Shown here piece after piece: positions 51,655 to 63,100 of a stretch of DNA of 64,000 nucleotides. The notes beneath the pieces are model-generated. The model had not been told where the DNA came from and searched no databases. It saw nothing but the letters and a program-made list of their open reading frames with translations. The stretch's first letter is position 1; every line of letters starts with the position of its first letter. Source of the DNA: Rhodoplanes sp. Z2-YC6860 (lineage in GTDB: Bacteria; Pseudomonadota; Alphaproteobacteria; Rhizobiales; Xanthobacteraceae); NCBI RefSeq assembly GCF_001579845.1, contig NZ_CP007440.1:5602029-5666028 (forward strand), in the 5' to 3' direction. The position numbers were made by a program, and so were the translations under genes.

Positions 51655-52746
51655 TTATTTCAGATCCGCGATCGACGCCGGTCCTGGCCCCGGCGTGACG
51701 AGGGTCGGCCATTGCTTGGAGCCGAACGGCACCGCGGGAGGCAGGAACGGCGTCATGCCGCGCCGGTTGGTTTCCGCGATGATCGCGGCGCGCGCGTCGC
51801 CCCCCATCAACTCATAGTCCATCAGGTGATAGTTGCCGAAGAACAGCGAGCCGACCGATCTGTCGGCAATGATGCGGGTCAGCGACGTAAGCATGTCGTC
51901 CGGCGTGGTCGTGAACGAGACTGTCTCGATCAGCAGCAAGCGGTCGTTCATGGCATCGGGGCCGAAGAACTGCGCCAGCACGCTGAAGATCACGTTGTTC
52001 TGACGCGCCACATAGATGGTGTTGCTCGCCGCGTAGGTCTTGTCCCAGTCGGCGCCGAGTTGCGCCTTCCAGTCTGCCAGCACTCCCATCCAGTGCTTGA
52101 CCTGCGTCTGCGCCGCCCATGCGACGTCTTTCGCAAGATAGGGCGCCTGCTTCTTGCCGAAGGCTTCGAGCTTGGCGAACGGGATCACGCCCGCTGCCAG
52201 GCAGTCGTCCATGAACGCGATATTGTTCTGCAGGATGGTGCGGTTGTTGTCCCGCCATTCCGGCTCCATCGGCGTGAGATCGAGACCGTCGAGCGCCGAT
52301 TGCATGCGGCTGCGGTAAGCCGCCATCGCGCCGCGCCAGGATTTGTCATCGGGGTTGTCCAGATAAGGACCGACGATCTGCGCCAGCGCCATCGTGCTGT
52401 GGCCGACCGACTTCAGCAGTTGATAGACGATCGGCACCTGCGGCGCGTCGAGCGGTGGCTGTCCCGGCCGATAGAGGATCAGCCGGCCGCCGGCGCCGGA
52501 GAACAGCCCGAGGATGACGGGATGCTTGCTCAGGATGTTTTTCTGAAAGACTCTTGCGGCGCTGTCGTACAGCTCGAACATCCCGGCATTGAGGGCGAGC
52601 ATATCCTTCATCGCCGTGTCGGACGGTGTCGACGCGGTTCGGCCCGCGATCGGCGCCATGTACGGGGGCAGGCTCTGCGCCCCCGCCGTTGCGATGCCGC
52701 TTGAAAGCAACGCTGCCGCCAAAGCCAGGCGCACACAGGTTTTCAT
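51655..52746 (-). CDS. exported protein, unknown
   Basis: A 363-residue protein with a Sec signal (MKTCVRLALAAALLSSGIATAGA). The mature part is helical, with GLFSGAGGRLILYRPGQPPLDAP, the acidic segment NNIAFMDDCLAA, WDKTYAASNTIYVARQNNVIFSVLAQFFG and a Pro-rich end. No domain recognised. ATG 52746 has GGGGAGG ahead. It is the last gene of a leftward group behind the molybdenum hydroxylase and cytochrome genes, but 77 bases separate it. Confidence 0.65.
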   Translation of the reverse strand: MKTCVRLALAAALLSSGIATAGAQSLPPYMAPIAGRTASTPSDTAMKDMLALNAGMFELYDSAARVFQKNILSKHPVILGLFSGAGGRLILYRPGQPPLDAPQVPIVYQLLKSVGHSTMALAQIVGPYLDNPDDKSWRGAMAAYRSRMQSALDGLDLTPMEPEWRDNNRTILQNNIAFMDDCLAAGVIPFAKLEAFGKKQAPYLAKDVAWAAQTQVKHWMGVLADWKAQLGADWDKTYAASNTIYVARQNNVIFSVLAQFFGPDAMNDRLLLIETVSFTTTPDDMLTSLTRIIADRSVGSLFFGNYHLMDYELMGGDARAAIIAETNRRGMTPFLPPAVPFGSKQWPTLVTPGPGPASIADLK

Positions 52747-52823
52747 CATCCCCTCCCCTTGCATCATGGCCATCTGACCCGATGGCGCGATCATGACACC
52801 GGCGGTGCATACCGCCGGCCGAT

Positions 52824-53441
52824 TCACCGAGACGGGCATGCCGCTCCGGTTCTCACCCAAGCCTCGACAAGCGCACCCGCCTGCCGCTGCGTGCCGGGCG
52901 CAGGCGAACGGCCGAAGCCCGGCGCCCATGCCCAGCCGACAAGCGTGTCTTCACCGATATGATGGATCAGGTCTTCGACCTTGCGACCGCCGTTGCGCGC
53001 CGGGTCTTTGATCTGTTCGCAGATTTCCGCGATGGTTTTGCCGGCCCATGCCATCGAAGCCGGCGCGAGCTGCCACTCGGGATGCCCCGGCATGCGGCCC
53101 GGCTCGAAGTTCGCGTTGCCGTGGCAAATGGAACAGCGCATGGCCGGAGTGCCATGATTGTCCGCGCCACGCCAAACCGGCGGCTGATGCGGACGCATTT
53201 GGTCGGTCTGGCTCGGCCGGTCGCCGGCCGGATGGCAGTTCGAGCAGCGCGGATGCGTGAGCACCTTGCTGAGCTCGGTGAAGTACGCGGCTGATCTTTT
53301 CTCCGTGTCGCTGATCCCCGCAAAGCTTTCGGGGCCCGCGAGCTTATCCGGAGCGGTCTCGGAAACGGCCTCGCCGGCGAGCAGGCTCACCGCGAATGCC
53401 CCGAGCGGGAGCAAAATCCGAAGCCGTTTTCCGGAGTTCAT
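52824..53441 (-). CDS. diheme c-type cytochrome
   Basis: A 205-residue protein with a signal peptide (about 1-27) and two haem-attachment motifs, CSNCH (66-70) and CSICH (103-107). It is likely the periplasmic electron acceptor of the molybdenum hydroxylase encoded upstream. ATG 53441 has GGAGCGGG ahead, 19 bases after the 2Fe-2S subunit stop. Confidence 0.85.
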   Translation of the reverse strand: MNSGKRLRILLPLGAFAVSLLAGEAVSETAPDKLAGPESFAGISDTEKRSAAYFTELSKVLTHPRCSNCHPAGDRPSQTDQMRPHQPPVWRGADNHGTPAMRCSICHGNANFEPGRMPGHPEWQLAPASMAWAGKTIAEICEQIKDPARNGGRKVEDLIHHIGEDTLVGWAWAPGFGRSPAPGTQRQAGALVEAWVRTGAACPSR

Positions 53442-53460
53442 GTTCGCCCGCTCCGGTCCT

Positions 53461-53985
53461 TCAGCCGCCGGCAGCGATGTAACGTGACGAATCCGCGAGG
53501 ATCACGTCACGCACCGCCTCATGATATTTGATGTAGCCCGTGCAGCGGCACAGATGTCCGTCGAACGCCTCGGCGATGGTTGCCTCCAGCTGCCCGCGCA
53601 CGATCGGCTTCTTCGCCAGGCGTTCGAGCAGGGCCTGGCCTTCGTTGAGAAAGCCTGCGGTGCAGTAGCCGCATTGGAACGCGAAATGGTCGATAAACGC
53701 CTTCTGCAGCGCCGTGAGTTCGCCGTTCTTCGCATGGCCTTCGACGGTACGGATTGACTTGCCGTCGAAGCTCACCGCCGGGACGACGCAAGTCGGGCTG
53801 GTGTGGCTCGTGCCGTCGGGATCGTCGACGATGATCGCGCAGCTCAGGCATTGCGCGGCACCGCAGCCGAACTTGGTGCCGGTCATGCCGAGATATTCGC
53901 GCAGAAAATCGTTCATCGTCAGATCGTCGCGCACGTCCATCGGCGGGTGCGCGCGGCCATTGATGGTGATGCGCAGTGCCGTCAT
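53461..53985 (-). CDS. 2Fe-2S subunit of molybdenum hydroxylase (IorA/CoxS-like)
   Basis: A 174-residue protein with two 2Fe-2S clusters. The plant-ferredoxin-type cluster uses Cys41, 46, 49 and 66 (KFGCGAAQCLSC, SPTCVV). The C-terminal cluster uses CGYC (105-108) and CRC (146-148). It passes electrons from the molybdenum centre of the large subunit. No signal peptide is present, so export would be as a hitch-hiker with the Tat-bearing large subunit. It overlaps the large-subunit gene by four bases. Confidence 0.92.
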   Translation of the reverse strand: MTALRITINGRAHPPMDVRDDLTMNDFLREYLGMTGTKFGCGAAQCLSCAIIVDDPDGTSHTSPTCVVPAVSFDGKSIRTVEGHAKNGELTALQKAFIDHFAFQCGYCTAGFLNEGQALLERLAKKPIVRGQLEATIAEAFDGHLCRCTGYIKYHEAVRDVILADSSRYIAAGG

Positions 53986-56798
53986 GCGAGCGCCCCTTTG
54001 AGCGTGGCTTGCGTCACCGGCAGCGATTGGAATCGCTTGCCGGTGGCGTCATGGATCGCGCTCAGGAGTGCCGGCACGACGGGAATCATCACGACCTCCG
54101 CCATTCCCTTCGGCGACTCGTCAGGGGTCAGCGGCGGCAGGACCTCGATCTCGAGGTCGCGCAGCGGCAGATCCGATCCCCGCGCGATCAGGTACTGCCC
54201 CAGGTTCCATTTCCCGTTGCCCGGGCCGCCTTCGTAGGGCGGCAGCGTTTCGAGAAGCGCATAGCCGACACCCATCGCGAAGCCGCCCTGCGACTGTCCC
54301 AGCACGACCTCGGGCACGAGCGCCTCGCCGCACTCGAGCACGCTGTAGGCCTTGGCGATGCGCAACGCGCCTGTTGCGCGCTCGATCTCGATGCGGACCA
54401 GCGTCCCGCACAGCGCGGTGAAACCCACGCCGATGCGGTTGTTGTTGGTCGGCGGGAATTTGACGCTGACGCGATCGACGCGCTGGAATTTACCGCCGCC
54501 CCTGCGGATCGCGAGCGCATCGATTTCAGCCCGGTATTGCTCGCCGGAAATCGGAAAGCGCGCACGCGACCATGCCCAGCGCGAAAAGCCATGGGTCATG
54601 GCGCCGGTGACGAACTGGCGCGCGTGTGCCGTCGCGGCAAGTCTCGGCAATGCCAGCGGCTCGAGGCCCGGCATGATGAGCTGCCCGTCCTTCCACGACG
54701 CCTTCTCCCATTGCCTGGCCCGCGGGTCGGCCGGCGCAATGCGCCAGAGCTGGAGCGCCGCCGGCCACAACCCGAACCGGAAGATCACGCGCGCCGCCTC
54801 GGCGGCGGCATGGGTTCCGACATGGGCACCGATCGATGCGCTGGTCGCCGAGCTGATCGCGGGGACCCAGCGCGGATTCTTCCCGGCGGCGTCCTGCGTC
54901 TTCTGGTCCATGGTGCGGGAATCGCCGGACGTGACGAGCCCCAGCGCGTCATAGGTGTCGACGCGCGCCACCGAGACTTCGCCGGCAACCGCGCCCAGAT
55001 GGCGCGCAACGCGGTTGGCGAGCGCCGTCCCTATGCCATTGCCCATCTCGACATGATCGCAGTGGATCGAGATCCGGCCGTCCGCGCCGATCTCCACGCG
55101 TCCCTGCGTGCAGTCGCCGCCAGTGCCATAGTCTTTCGTGACGCAGGATACACCCGTGCCGACAAGGGTTCCGTCGCGTGCGCTGGCCTTGTGCTGGGCG
55201 CGCTGCTGCCAGATCGGATGCTTCTCGAGCTTGTCCAGGATTTCGGTGGTGCGGACGGAGACGAAGTACGGATTGCCCGTCATGGTCCGGCCAGAGGGCT
55301 TGAGCGCATTGCGCCGCCGGAACTCGATCGGGTCGAGTTGCAGCGCGGCCGCGGCCTCGTCGATCAGCACCTCCAGCGCCGTCATGGTCTGGAGCGATCC
55401 ATAGCCGCGCATCGACCCCGCGGTCACGCCGCGTGAATGCAGCGCGACGGTGGTGACGTCGACCTTCGGAACATCATAGATGCCGATCGCAGCGGTCGCG
55501 GCGCAGGTCGCAACGTTGGCCGAGAAATTCGCGAGACCGCCACCGTCGAGCACGTGGTCGGCGGCAAACGCCTGAATCCGTCCGGTCGCGCGATCGATCC
55601 CGATCTGGCTGCGCATCTTGAACGGGTGCCGTTTGATTCCGCCCTGGAACTGCTGATAGCGATCGTGAGCCAGCCTGACCGCACGCCCCGGGAAGAACAA
55701 CGCAGCCAAAGCGACGTAGAGTGGAAACGGCGTATGGTCGCGTCCGCCGAAACCGCCGCCGACATAGGCGAATTGCGTGTTGATGTGAGCCGGCTTGATG
55801 GGAGCGCTGGCCTTGCTCAGCATCGAGGCGACGGACTCCGCCGCTTCGAAGGGCGACTGAACGCCGATCACCAGCTCGAGCTTCTTGTCTTTGTTGCCGT
55901 ACCAGGCGATCCCGGACTCCGGCTCGAGAAACATCGGATCGACGGATTGCGTTTCGAATGCGCGATCGAGCACCAGCAGAGCCGGATCGTCTGCCGAAAG
56001 TTGCGCCCGGATGGCTTCGCCATGCGTCGCGGCCTTCGCATAATCAGCCGGCGTCTCCTTCGCGAACGGCACCCAGACCGGCAGAGCCGTGTTTTGAAAT
56101 TGTCCTGGATTGACCCAGCCTTCCTGCAGCGGCGAATAGACATCGGGCGCGTCGGGCGTGGCGCCAGCCACGCGCGTGAAGCGAAACGCGCCATAGTTGG
56201 GCAGCGAGACGGGACCGGTTTCCTCGCCAAACTTCACGAACGTCCCATCGCGCAGCGCAAGCCGCGCCTGATCGAACGCATCGAACTGCTCGAAGATCAG
56301 CAGGGCCACCGGCTGCCCCATGTAGATCGGCGTCTTGCCGGCCGGGCAGAACAGATCGCCGGCATAGAACTCGGGCGTGCTGATGCCGCTTCGCGCGAGG
56401 TCTTCCGCGGTCACCACCACCGAAGGCTTCAGCGCGCCGGAGAGCCTGGCGAGATCGAGGCCGGTATAGACATGTGTCGCGTCCGGCGCGCGGACGAGAA
56501 TGGCGTGCGACGTATCGGCCGGCCAGCCCGGCAGATCGGCGGCCCGAAAGTCGGACGCATAGAGCTTGGCGCCGGTCGCTTTGGCCACGCCGTCGATGCG
56601 GCCGGCACCGCCGGCCGCCGGGTTCCATTGCTGCGATCCCGGAAGCGTCTCGTAGGCTGCAACAGAGCGCTGCTCCGCTGCCCCCAAGCGTGACAGGCTG
56701 AGCGATATTCCGCTCGCCATCACATATTTCAGAAATTCACGCCGGGAGGACCTGTTCGAATCTGCCGGACCGTGCTCTCGCAGGCACGCCACAGTCAT
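53982..56798 (-). CDS. molybdopterin-binding large subunit, Tat-exported aldehyde/isoquinoline oxidoreductase type
   Basis: A 938-residue protein of the xanthine oxidase superfamily, IorB-like branch. It has a twin-arginine signal SSRREFLKYVMASG (Arg19-20), the pterin motif YVGGGFGGRDHTPF near residue 340, and the active-site Glu region SPKGMAEVVMIP near the C-terminus. It hydroxylates aldehydes or N-heterocycles with water-derived oxygen. Gene order is large subunit, 2Fe-2S subunit, diheme cytochrome. No FAD subunit, so electrons go to the cytochrome. ATG 56798 follows GGTGGAAG. Confidence 0.88.
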   Translation of the reverse strand: MTVACLREHGPADSNRSSRREFLKYVMASGISLSLSRLGAAEQRSVAAYETLPGSQQWNPAAGGAGRIDGVAKATGAKLYASDFRAADLPGWPADTSHAILVRAPDATHVYTGLDLARLSGALKPSVVVTAEDLARSGISTPEFYAGDLFCPAGKTPIYMGQPVALLIFEQFDAFDQARLALRDGTFVKFGEETGPVSLPNYGAFRFTRVAGATPDAPDVYSPLQEGWVNPGQFQNTALPVWVPFAKETPADYAKAATHGEAIRAQLSADDPALLVLDRAFETQSVDPMFLEPESGIAWYGNKDKKLELVIGVQSPFEAAESVASMLSKASAPIKPAHINTQFAYVGGGFGGRDHTPFPLYVALAALFFPGRAVRLAHDRYQQFQGGIKRHPFKMRSQIGIDRATGRIQAFAADHVLDGGGLANFSANVATCAATAAIGIYDVPKVDVTTVALHSRGVTAGSMRGYGSLQTMTALEVLIDEAAAALQLDPIEFRRRNALKPSGRTMTGNPYFVSVRTTEILDKLEKHPIWQQRAQHKASARDGTLVGTGVSCVTKDYGTGGDCTQGRVEIGADGRISIHCDHVEMGNGIGTALANRVARHLGAVAGEVSVARVDTYDALGLVTSGDSRTMDQKTQDAAGKNPRWVPAISSATSASIGAHVGTHAAAEAARVIFRFGLWPAALQLWRIAPADPRARQWEKASWKDGQLIMPGLEPLALPRLAATAHARQFVTGAMTHGFSRWAWSRARFPISGEQYRAEIDALAIRRGGGKFQRVDRVSVKFPPTNNNRIGVGFTALCGTLVRIEIERATGALRIAKAYSVLECGEALVPEVVLGQSQGGFAMGVGYALLETLPPYEGGPGNGKWNLGQYLIARGSDLPLRDLEIEVLPPLTPDESPKGMAEVVMIPVVPALLSAIHDATGKRFQSLPVTQATLKGALA

Positions 56799-56970
56799 TC
56801 GCTTCCACCCCGTAAATTTCAATCCATTTGGAAGCAGCACCTAAGCTGATTCGTCGCAAACAAACGAGCCAAGCTCGTCGCAGATCGTGCAACGGACACG
56901 CCTTTTCAATTTCCTGCCTGATCAAAAAGAGAAGCGACGAACCAACAATTGAATTGAAATGTATGATGAA

Positions 56971-56999
56971 GCCCGGCCCGATGCTTCGTCGGACCGGGC
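56971..56999 (-). terminator. hairpin after the ferredoxin reductase gene
   Basis: GCCCGG-C-CCGA pairs with TCGG-A-CCGGGC, 14 bases beyond the reductase stop, with only a short CTTCATC tail. Confidence 0.5.
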
Positions 57000-57012
57000 A
57001 ATGCCTCGGACG

Positions 57013-58068
<1,056 letters not shown>

Positions 58069-58225
58069 TCAGCGGGATTGCGGAGTGTCGGCCGTCTGTC
58101 TAGCGGTCATGGGCGCTTGCGAAAAGGGGGTCCTTCGCGGCTCTTTGCCTATGGGCCCAAATCGCCGACTATCGGCCCCTGAAGCAGAAACATCCTCCCG
58201 CCCCGCCCCTCGCAAGGACATCATC

Positions 58226-58681
58226 GTGAACGACCAGCCCGCCCGGCCGGCCCGGAAGCCCGCGCCGCAGCTTGCCGAGTACCCGCACCGGGTCACCGAC
58301 AACATCCGCTTCGGCGATCTCGACCCGCAGGGCCACGTCAACCAGGCGATGTTCCTCACCTATTTCGAGACCGGCCGGGTCGCAATGTTTCGCAACAAGG
58401 ATCTCGGGATCGGCGTGCCGGGGCTGACCTTCGTGATGGTGCGGATGGAGGTCGACTACATCAAGGAGCTGAATTGGCCCGGCACGGTCGACATCGGCAC
58501 CGGGGTCGCAAGCTTCGGCCGCTCGTCGTTCAAGGTGTCGCAGGCGATCTTCCGCGACGGCGTCTGCGCCTCAGCAGGCCAGGCCACGCTGGTCTGCATG
58601 GACATCAAGACGCGCAAGGCGACGCCGCTGCCGGAGGAAGCAATCGCGCGGCTTAGTCCGTGGAAGCTTCAGGGGGTATAG
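58226..58681 (+). CDS. 4-hydroxybenzoyl-CoA thioesterase-like hotdog protein
   Basis: A 151-residue hotdog-fold thioesterase. IRFGDLDPQGHVNQAMFLTYFETGRV (residues about 28-53) contains the catalytic Asp in the DxDxxGHVN pattern. It hydrolyses acyl- or aroyl-CoA. GTG 58226 is chosen because AAGGA lies seven bases ahead and the upstream extension overlaps the reductase gene antisense. Confidence 0.82.
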   Translation: MNDQPARPARKPAPQLAEYPHRVTDNIRFGDLDPQGHVNQAMFLTYFETGRVAMFRNKDLGIGVPGLTFVMVRMEVDYIKELNWPGTVDIGTGVASFGRSSFKVSQAIFRDGVCASAGQATLVCMDIKTRKATPLPEEAIARLSPWKLQGV

Positions 58682-58699
58682 AGCGCCACACCAAGCGCG

Positions 58700-58806
58700 G
58701 TCATTCCGGGGCGCACGCGAAGCGTGCGAACCCGGAATCCAGTAAAGCAGGGACTGCTGATGTGTCTGGATTCCGGGTTCGCGCCTTCGGCGCGCCCCGG
58801 AATGAC
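58700..58806. repeat. REP-type inverted repeat
   Basis: A long imperfect inverted repeat of about 107 bases. The outer arms read GTCATTCCGGGGCGC and GCGCCCCGGAATGAC, with inner CCCGGAATCCAG and CTGGATTCCGGG. Each half contains its own hairpin (CGCACGCGAAGCGTGCG; CGCGCCTTCGGCGCG). Such elements are common between convergent genes in Bradyrhizobium and Rhodopseudomonas relatives. It lies between thioesterase and ferredoxin genes and may also act as a terminator. Confidence 0.85.
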
Positions 58807-58816
58807 AGCGGACCGG

Positions 58817-59137
58817 TTAAGCCTGCCGCTCGGGCGTGCGCACCACAAGCCCGTCGAGCGCGTCGGTGACCTTGATCTGGCACGACAGCCGCGAATTCGG
58901 CTTCACGTCATAGCCGAAGTCGAGCATGTCCTCTTCCATCGGCGTCGGACCGCCGACCTTCTCGCGCCAGGCTTCGTCGACATAGACATGGCAGGTCGCG
59001 CAGGCGCAGGCGCCGCCGCATTCGGCCTCGATGCCGGGAACGTCGTTCTTGATCGCGGTTTCCATCACGGTCGCGCCGACGTCGGCGTCGATGGTGCGGG
59101 AGGAGCCAGCGAAATCGATAAAGGTGATCTTGGGCAT
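58817..59137 (-). CDS. 2Fe-2S ferredoxin
   Basis: A 106-residue vertebrate/adrenodoxin-type ferredoxin. The ligands follow C-x5-C-x2-C-x36-C as Cys40, 46, 49 and 86 ([23 protein letters not shown]). It carries electrons to P450s, Rieske oxygenases or biosynthetic enzymes. It stands alone between the REP element and the Hpt gene; the reductase at 57013 is a plausible partner. Confidence 0.93.
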   Translation of the reverse strand: MPKITFIDFAGSSRTIDADVGATVMETAIKNDVPGIEAECGGACACATCHVYVDEAWREKVGGPTPMEEDMLDFGYDVKPNSRLSCQIKVTDALDGLVVRTPERQA

Positions 59138-59244
59138 AGGACCGTGGGCCGTCAGGGGAGATCGCCGGCCGGACGGCCGGGCGGCCTCTTCTAACGGGTC
59201 GGCGGAGGCGGCGCTAGCGGGGAATGCCTGGACCTGCCCTGCGC

Positions 59245-59601
59245 TCAGTTGGCCAAACGCCGCGCGATTTCGGCCTTGGTCTCCTCGAGAACGACCGCAA
59301 GCCTGTCGATAGCGGTCATGACGTTGCCGTCCCGCGCGTTCTTTTGGGCGCGTTCCACAGCTTCGGCGGCCCGCGCCACCTCGAAAGCGCCGATGCCGAC
59401 CGCCGAACCCTTGAGCGTATGGGCCGAGGCCGCTGCCAGCGCCGGGTCGCCGCGGCGGATGCGCGGCAGCAGGATGTCGGCCTGCCGGTCGAACAGTTCC
59501 AGGACCTCGCGCTCCAGGCTCCGCTCGCCGAGCGTCATGCGGCCCAGATGCTCGATATCGATGGCCGGTTTGGTCTCCACCAGCTTCTCAACGGTTGCCA
59601 T
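59245..59601 (-). CDS. stand-alone Hpt-domain phosphotransfer protein
   Basis: A 118-residue four-helix Hpt protein with the phosphorylatable His61 in [14 protein letters not shown]. It relays phosphate between a hybrid kinase and a response regulator; no partner is adjacent. ATG 59601 has GGGGGAG ahead. In alphaproteobacteria such proteins can feed cell-cycle or c-di-GMP pathways, but this one lacks the ChpT/PleD context, so the pathway is open. Confidence 0.85.
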   Translation of the reverse strand: MATVEKLVETKPAIDIEHLGRMTLGERSLEREVLELFDRQADILLPRIRRGDPALAAASAHTLKGSAVGIGAFEVARAAEAVERAQKNARDGNVMTAIDRLAVVLEETKAEIARRLAN

Positions 59602-60164
59602 TCTTCGTCTCCCCCGGTGGGCTTTGCGCCCTTCTATCCGCGGAGCATGACCGGAGATCGACGAAGGCCGGGTAAAACCCGTGCGGAAAATCGGCGGCCG
59701 TGAAGCGTGGAAATGTGTGGCTGGTTAACCGTTGCCGTCTTCCGGCCCTAAAATTGTCCCAACTTTAACGACTGTGGCGAACTTCAACCACGTCCGGTTA
59801 ACCATCCGAGAATCGAGGCAGGGTCTGGCTTCGCGGCCGCAGGACCCCGCCAGAATTCACGCTCTTGGGGCGCCCAATTAACGATGATTAAAAAACCCTT
59901 ACGGTCGACATTTCTTTCGCAATGCCAAGCCGATAGGATGGTTGACGTACGGTGGGGAGCCTGTGGGCATTTCTGTGGAAAGTGTTGGGTAACCCAACAA
60001 CCGTTTATGCAGGAAGGCGACCCGTCTACCGCCGGTCAGTTAGGGGATCGGCGACGATTAAGGGGATAAAGCGACACTCACAAGTGTCAGGCCAAGCCTT
60101 GGAAATGCGGCACATTTGTCAAGCTCGGCCCGGGGTCCAGTTGTAGAGAGTGAGGCGACAGCCA
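59602..60164. other. 563-base intergenic region, promoter region of the large coiled-coil gene
   Basis: No convincing gene. A frame at 59884-60069 has Cys-rich, non-native-looking sequence and is not accepted. Two GGTTAACC palindromes occur (59723-59730 and 59796-59803), and TTAA-N6-TTAA at 59878-59891 is one base short of a CtrA spacing. GAGG lies ten bases before the start of the large gene. Confidence 0.4.
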
Positions 60165-63100
60165 ATGGCTACGAATCCGAAGAAGGCCAAAGATCCGACG
60201 GATACCGCCCTGAATGCGATCCAGGAGGTGCTAGGCGCCAACGAACAGCCCAGTTCGGCACGTTCGGACGCGACGGCGGACCAGCCTCAGTCGCCGCGCG
60301 AACGCCGCGCCAGCCGCCAGACGCCTTCCGCCGACAAGGGCCTGTTCGAAGGCTCGGACTCCAACGACCTTCGTTCCGGTCAGCAAGCCGCCAACGACGA
60401 CCGGCAGTCGATCGGCCAGATCCTGCAGACCCTGCAGCGCCGCCCGCCGAAGACCTCGTACTTCGTCGCCACTCTCTTCGCCTTCGCCTGGGTGATCGGC
60501 GGCAGCGTTCTCGCCTTCCTGTTCCTGCCCGGCCTGCGCGACTCGCTGGCCCACGGCGCGGCCAGCATCCCGGCGATGTTCGGGTTCGCCTGCTTCCTGC
60601 TCGCGCCGGTGCTGTTCTTCTACGTCATGGCGCACATGGTGTGGCGCGCCCAGGAGCTGCGCGTCATCGCGCAGTCGATGGCGAGCGTCGCCATGAAGCT
60701 TGCCGAGCCCGAGGAAGTCGCCCGCGAGTCGATGGTTTCGGTCGGCCAGGCGATCCGCCGCGAAGTCGCCGCCATGGGCGACGGCGTCGAGCGTGCGCTC
60801 GCGCGTGCCGCCGAGCTCGAAGCGCTTGTCGCCAACGAAGTGTCGGCGCTCGAGCGTGCCTATAACGACAACGAAGTCCGCATCCGCGGCCTGCTTGAGA
60901 CCCTCGCGCATCAGCGCGACACCCTGGTCGGCCAGGCCGAGCAGGTCCGCAACGCCATCACCGGCGTGCATCTCGACCTGTCCCACGACATCTCCTCGGT
61001 CAGCGACCACGTCGCCGAGCGCGTCAACGAAAGCGCGCAGAAGATCGCAGGCGCCCTCACCGAGAAGGGCGAGCACATCACCATGGCGCTGGGCCGCGCC
61101 GGCGACGCGATGATCGCGGCGCTCGGCGAGCGCGGCGGCGATCTGCTGGAGCGCCTGGAGCGCACCAGCGGCGAGACCGCCAACGCCATCTCCAACGCCA
61201 GCGACCGACTCACTTCGAGCCTGAACTTCAAGACCGACCACATCACCGAGGAGTTCGCGGGTCTCACCACGAACCTCGCCCAGATGATGGAAGAGCGCCT
61301 CGACGAGGTGACGCAGGGCTTCACGCAGAAGTCCACCGCGGTCGTTCAGCTCATGGAAGACCGTTCGCAGCAGATCACCGAGACACTGGTCGACACCTCC
61401 AGCCGTCTTGCGGAATCGATTGCGACCTCCGGCGACGAGGTCAACTCGACGCTCAAGTCCACCGGCGACTCGCTCGTCCTCGATCTCAGCCTGCGCGGCG
61501 GCGACGTCGTGTCCAAGCTCGAGCAGACCGGCGAGCGCATCACCGAGACCATCGTCACCCGCGGCGACAAGGTCACCGAGACCTTCCGCGAGAACGCCGA
61601 GCACCTCGCCTCCACGGTCGCCACGCAAGGCGACTCGGTGCGCGAGATGCTGGCCGCCCGCCTGCAGGCCTTCGAGGAGATGTTCTCCCACGGCGGCGCC
61701 GAGCTCGCCGAGAAGATCACGCGCGACAGCTCGACGCTGGGCAACCTCATCACCCGGCACCTCGCCGAGTTCGACCGCACCGTGAAGACCTATGGCGGCG
61801 AACTGGTCGAGCGTCTCGGCCAGCGCACCTCCGAGGTTGGCGGCGCGATGCGCGAATACATCGACGGCTTCGACGGCAAGGTCTCGACCAAGTCGACCGA
61901 AGTCACCGCCACGCTGGATCAGCGGCTCGCCCGCTTCCAGGAGGCGCTCGACAGCCGCACGCAGACGCTCAACGACGCCCTCGCCTCTCGCGTCATGGAC
62001 ATCGCCAAGACGCTGGCCGAAGGCGGCAAGGAGGTCGTCACCGCCCTCGACAAGCGCATCAGCGACGTCACCGGCATCATCAACACCCGCGGTCAGGCGC
62101 TCGCCGAGACCGTCGGCACCAAGATCGAGCAGATCGATCGCGCGCTCGGCACCCGTGCCATCGAGGTCTCGAACAACCTCGACACCCGCATCGGCCGTTT
62201 CGAGCAGCTCCTGATCGGCCGCGCCGAGCACGTCACCGAGCAGATCGAGGTCCGCACCAAGGCGGCCGCCGACGCGCTCAACTCGCGCATCGAGCAGCTC
62301 GCCACGACCATCAAGGTCAACACCTCGGATGCCGCGCAGTCGATCGGCCGCGCCGCCGCCGAAGCGATGCAGGCGGTCAACCAGACCACCAGCGCCGCGA
62401 CCCAGACCATCGTGCAGACCCGCCAGCATGCGACCGAGTCCCTCACCCACACCGCGGGCGAGGCCGAGCGCAGCATCGGCGTGCTGAACGAGACCACCGA
62501 GCGCACGCTGACCGGTGTCACCACCGGTGCCGAGACCACCCTGAACAAGGTCTTCACCCACTTCGAGAACCTCTGGCTCGGCCGCACTGAAGCGATCTCC
62601 GGCCAGATCGAGCAGCGCACGCGCCAGGTCACCGAAGCGCTGGAACACCGGATGGAGCAGCTTTCTGCGACCATCACCAGCAACGCCACCACGGCCGTGC
62701 AGGCGCTGGGCAACGCGTCGAGCGAAGCCGAGCGCACGGTCACCCAGGCCACCAACGCGGCAGAGCGCACGCTCGGCGCCGTGTCAGGCGAATCCGAGCG
62801 CGCTGTCAGCGCCGTGATCGGCCGCTTCGAGAACCTGTGGACCGGCCGCATCGACGCCATCAACGAGCACATCGACTCGCGCACCCGGTCAGCGGCCGAA
62901 GCGCTCGATGGCCGCCTGTCGGCGCTGGCCGAGACGATCAAGACCAACTCGGCCGAGGCGATCCAGGCGATCAACCGCGCCAACGTCGAGGCCACGCAGG
63001 CGGTCGCCAACATCACCGGCGTCACCGAGCGCTCGGTCGTGAGCGTCACCGGCAACGTCACCAACTCGTTCAAGCAGAACGCCACCGACCTGGAGCGGGC

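Noticed and set aside
59884-60069. 61-codon Cys-rich frame upstream of the giant gene
   Set aside because: No ribosome site, codon use unlike neighbours, and AT-rich promoter-like composition at its start.
60231-62648. 805-codon minus-strand frame
   Set aside because: It is the antisense of the repetitive coiled-coil gene; the Leu/Gly/Asp/Val repeat look arises from the coding bias of the true strand.
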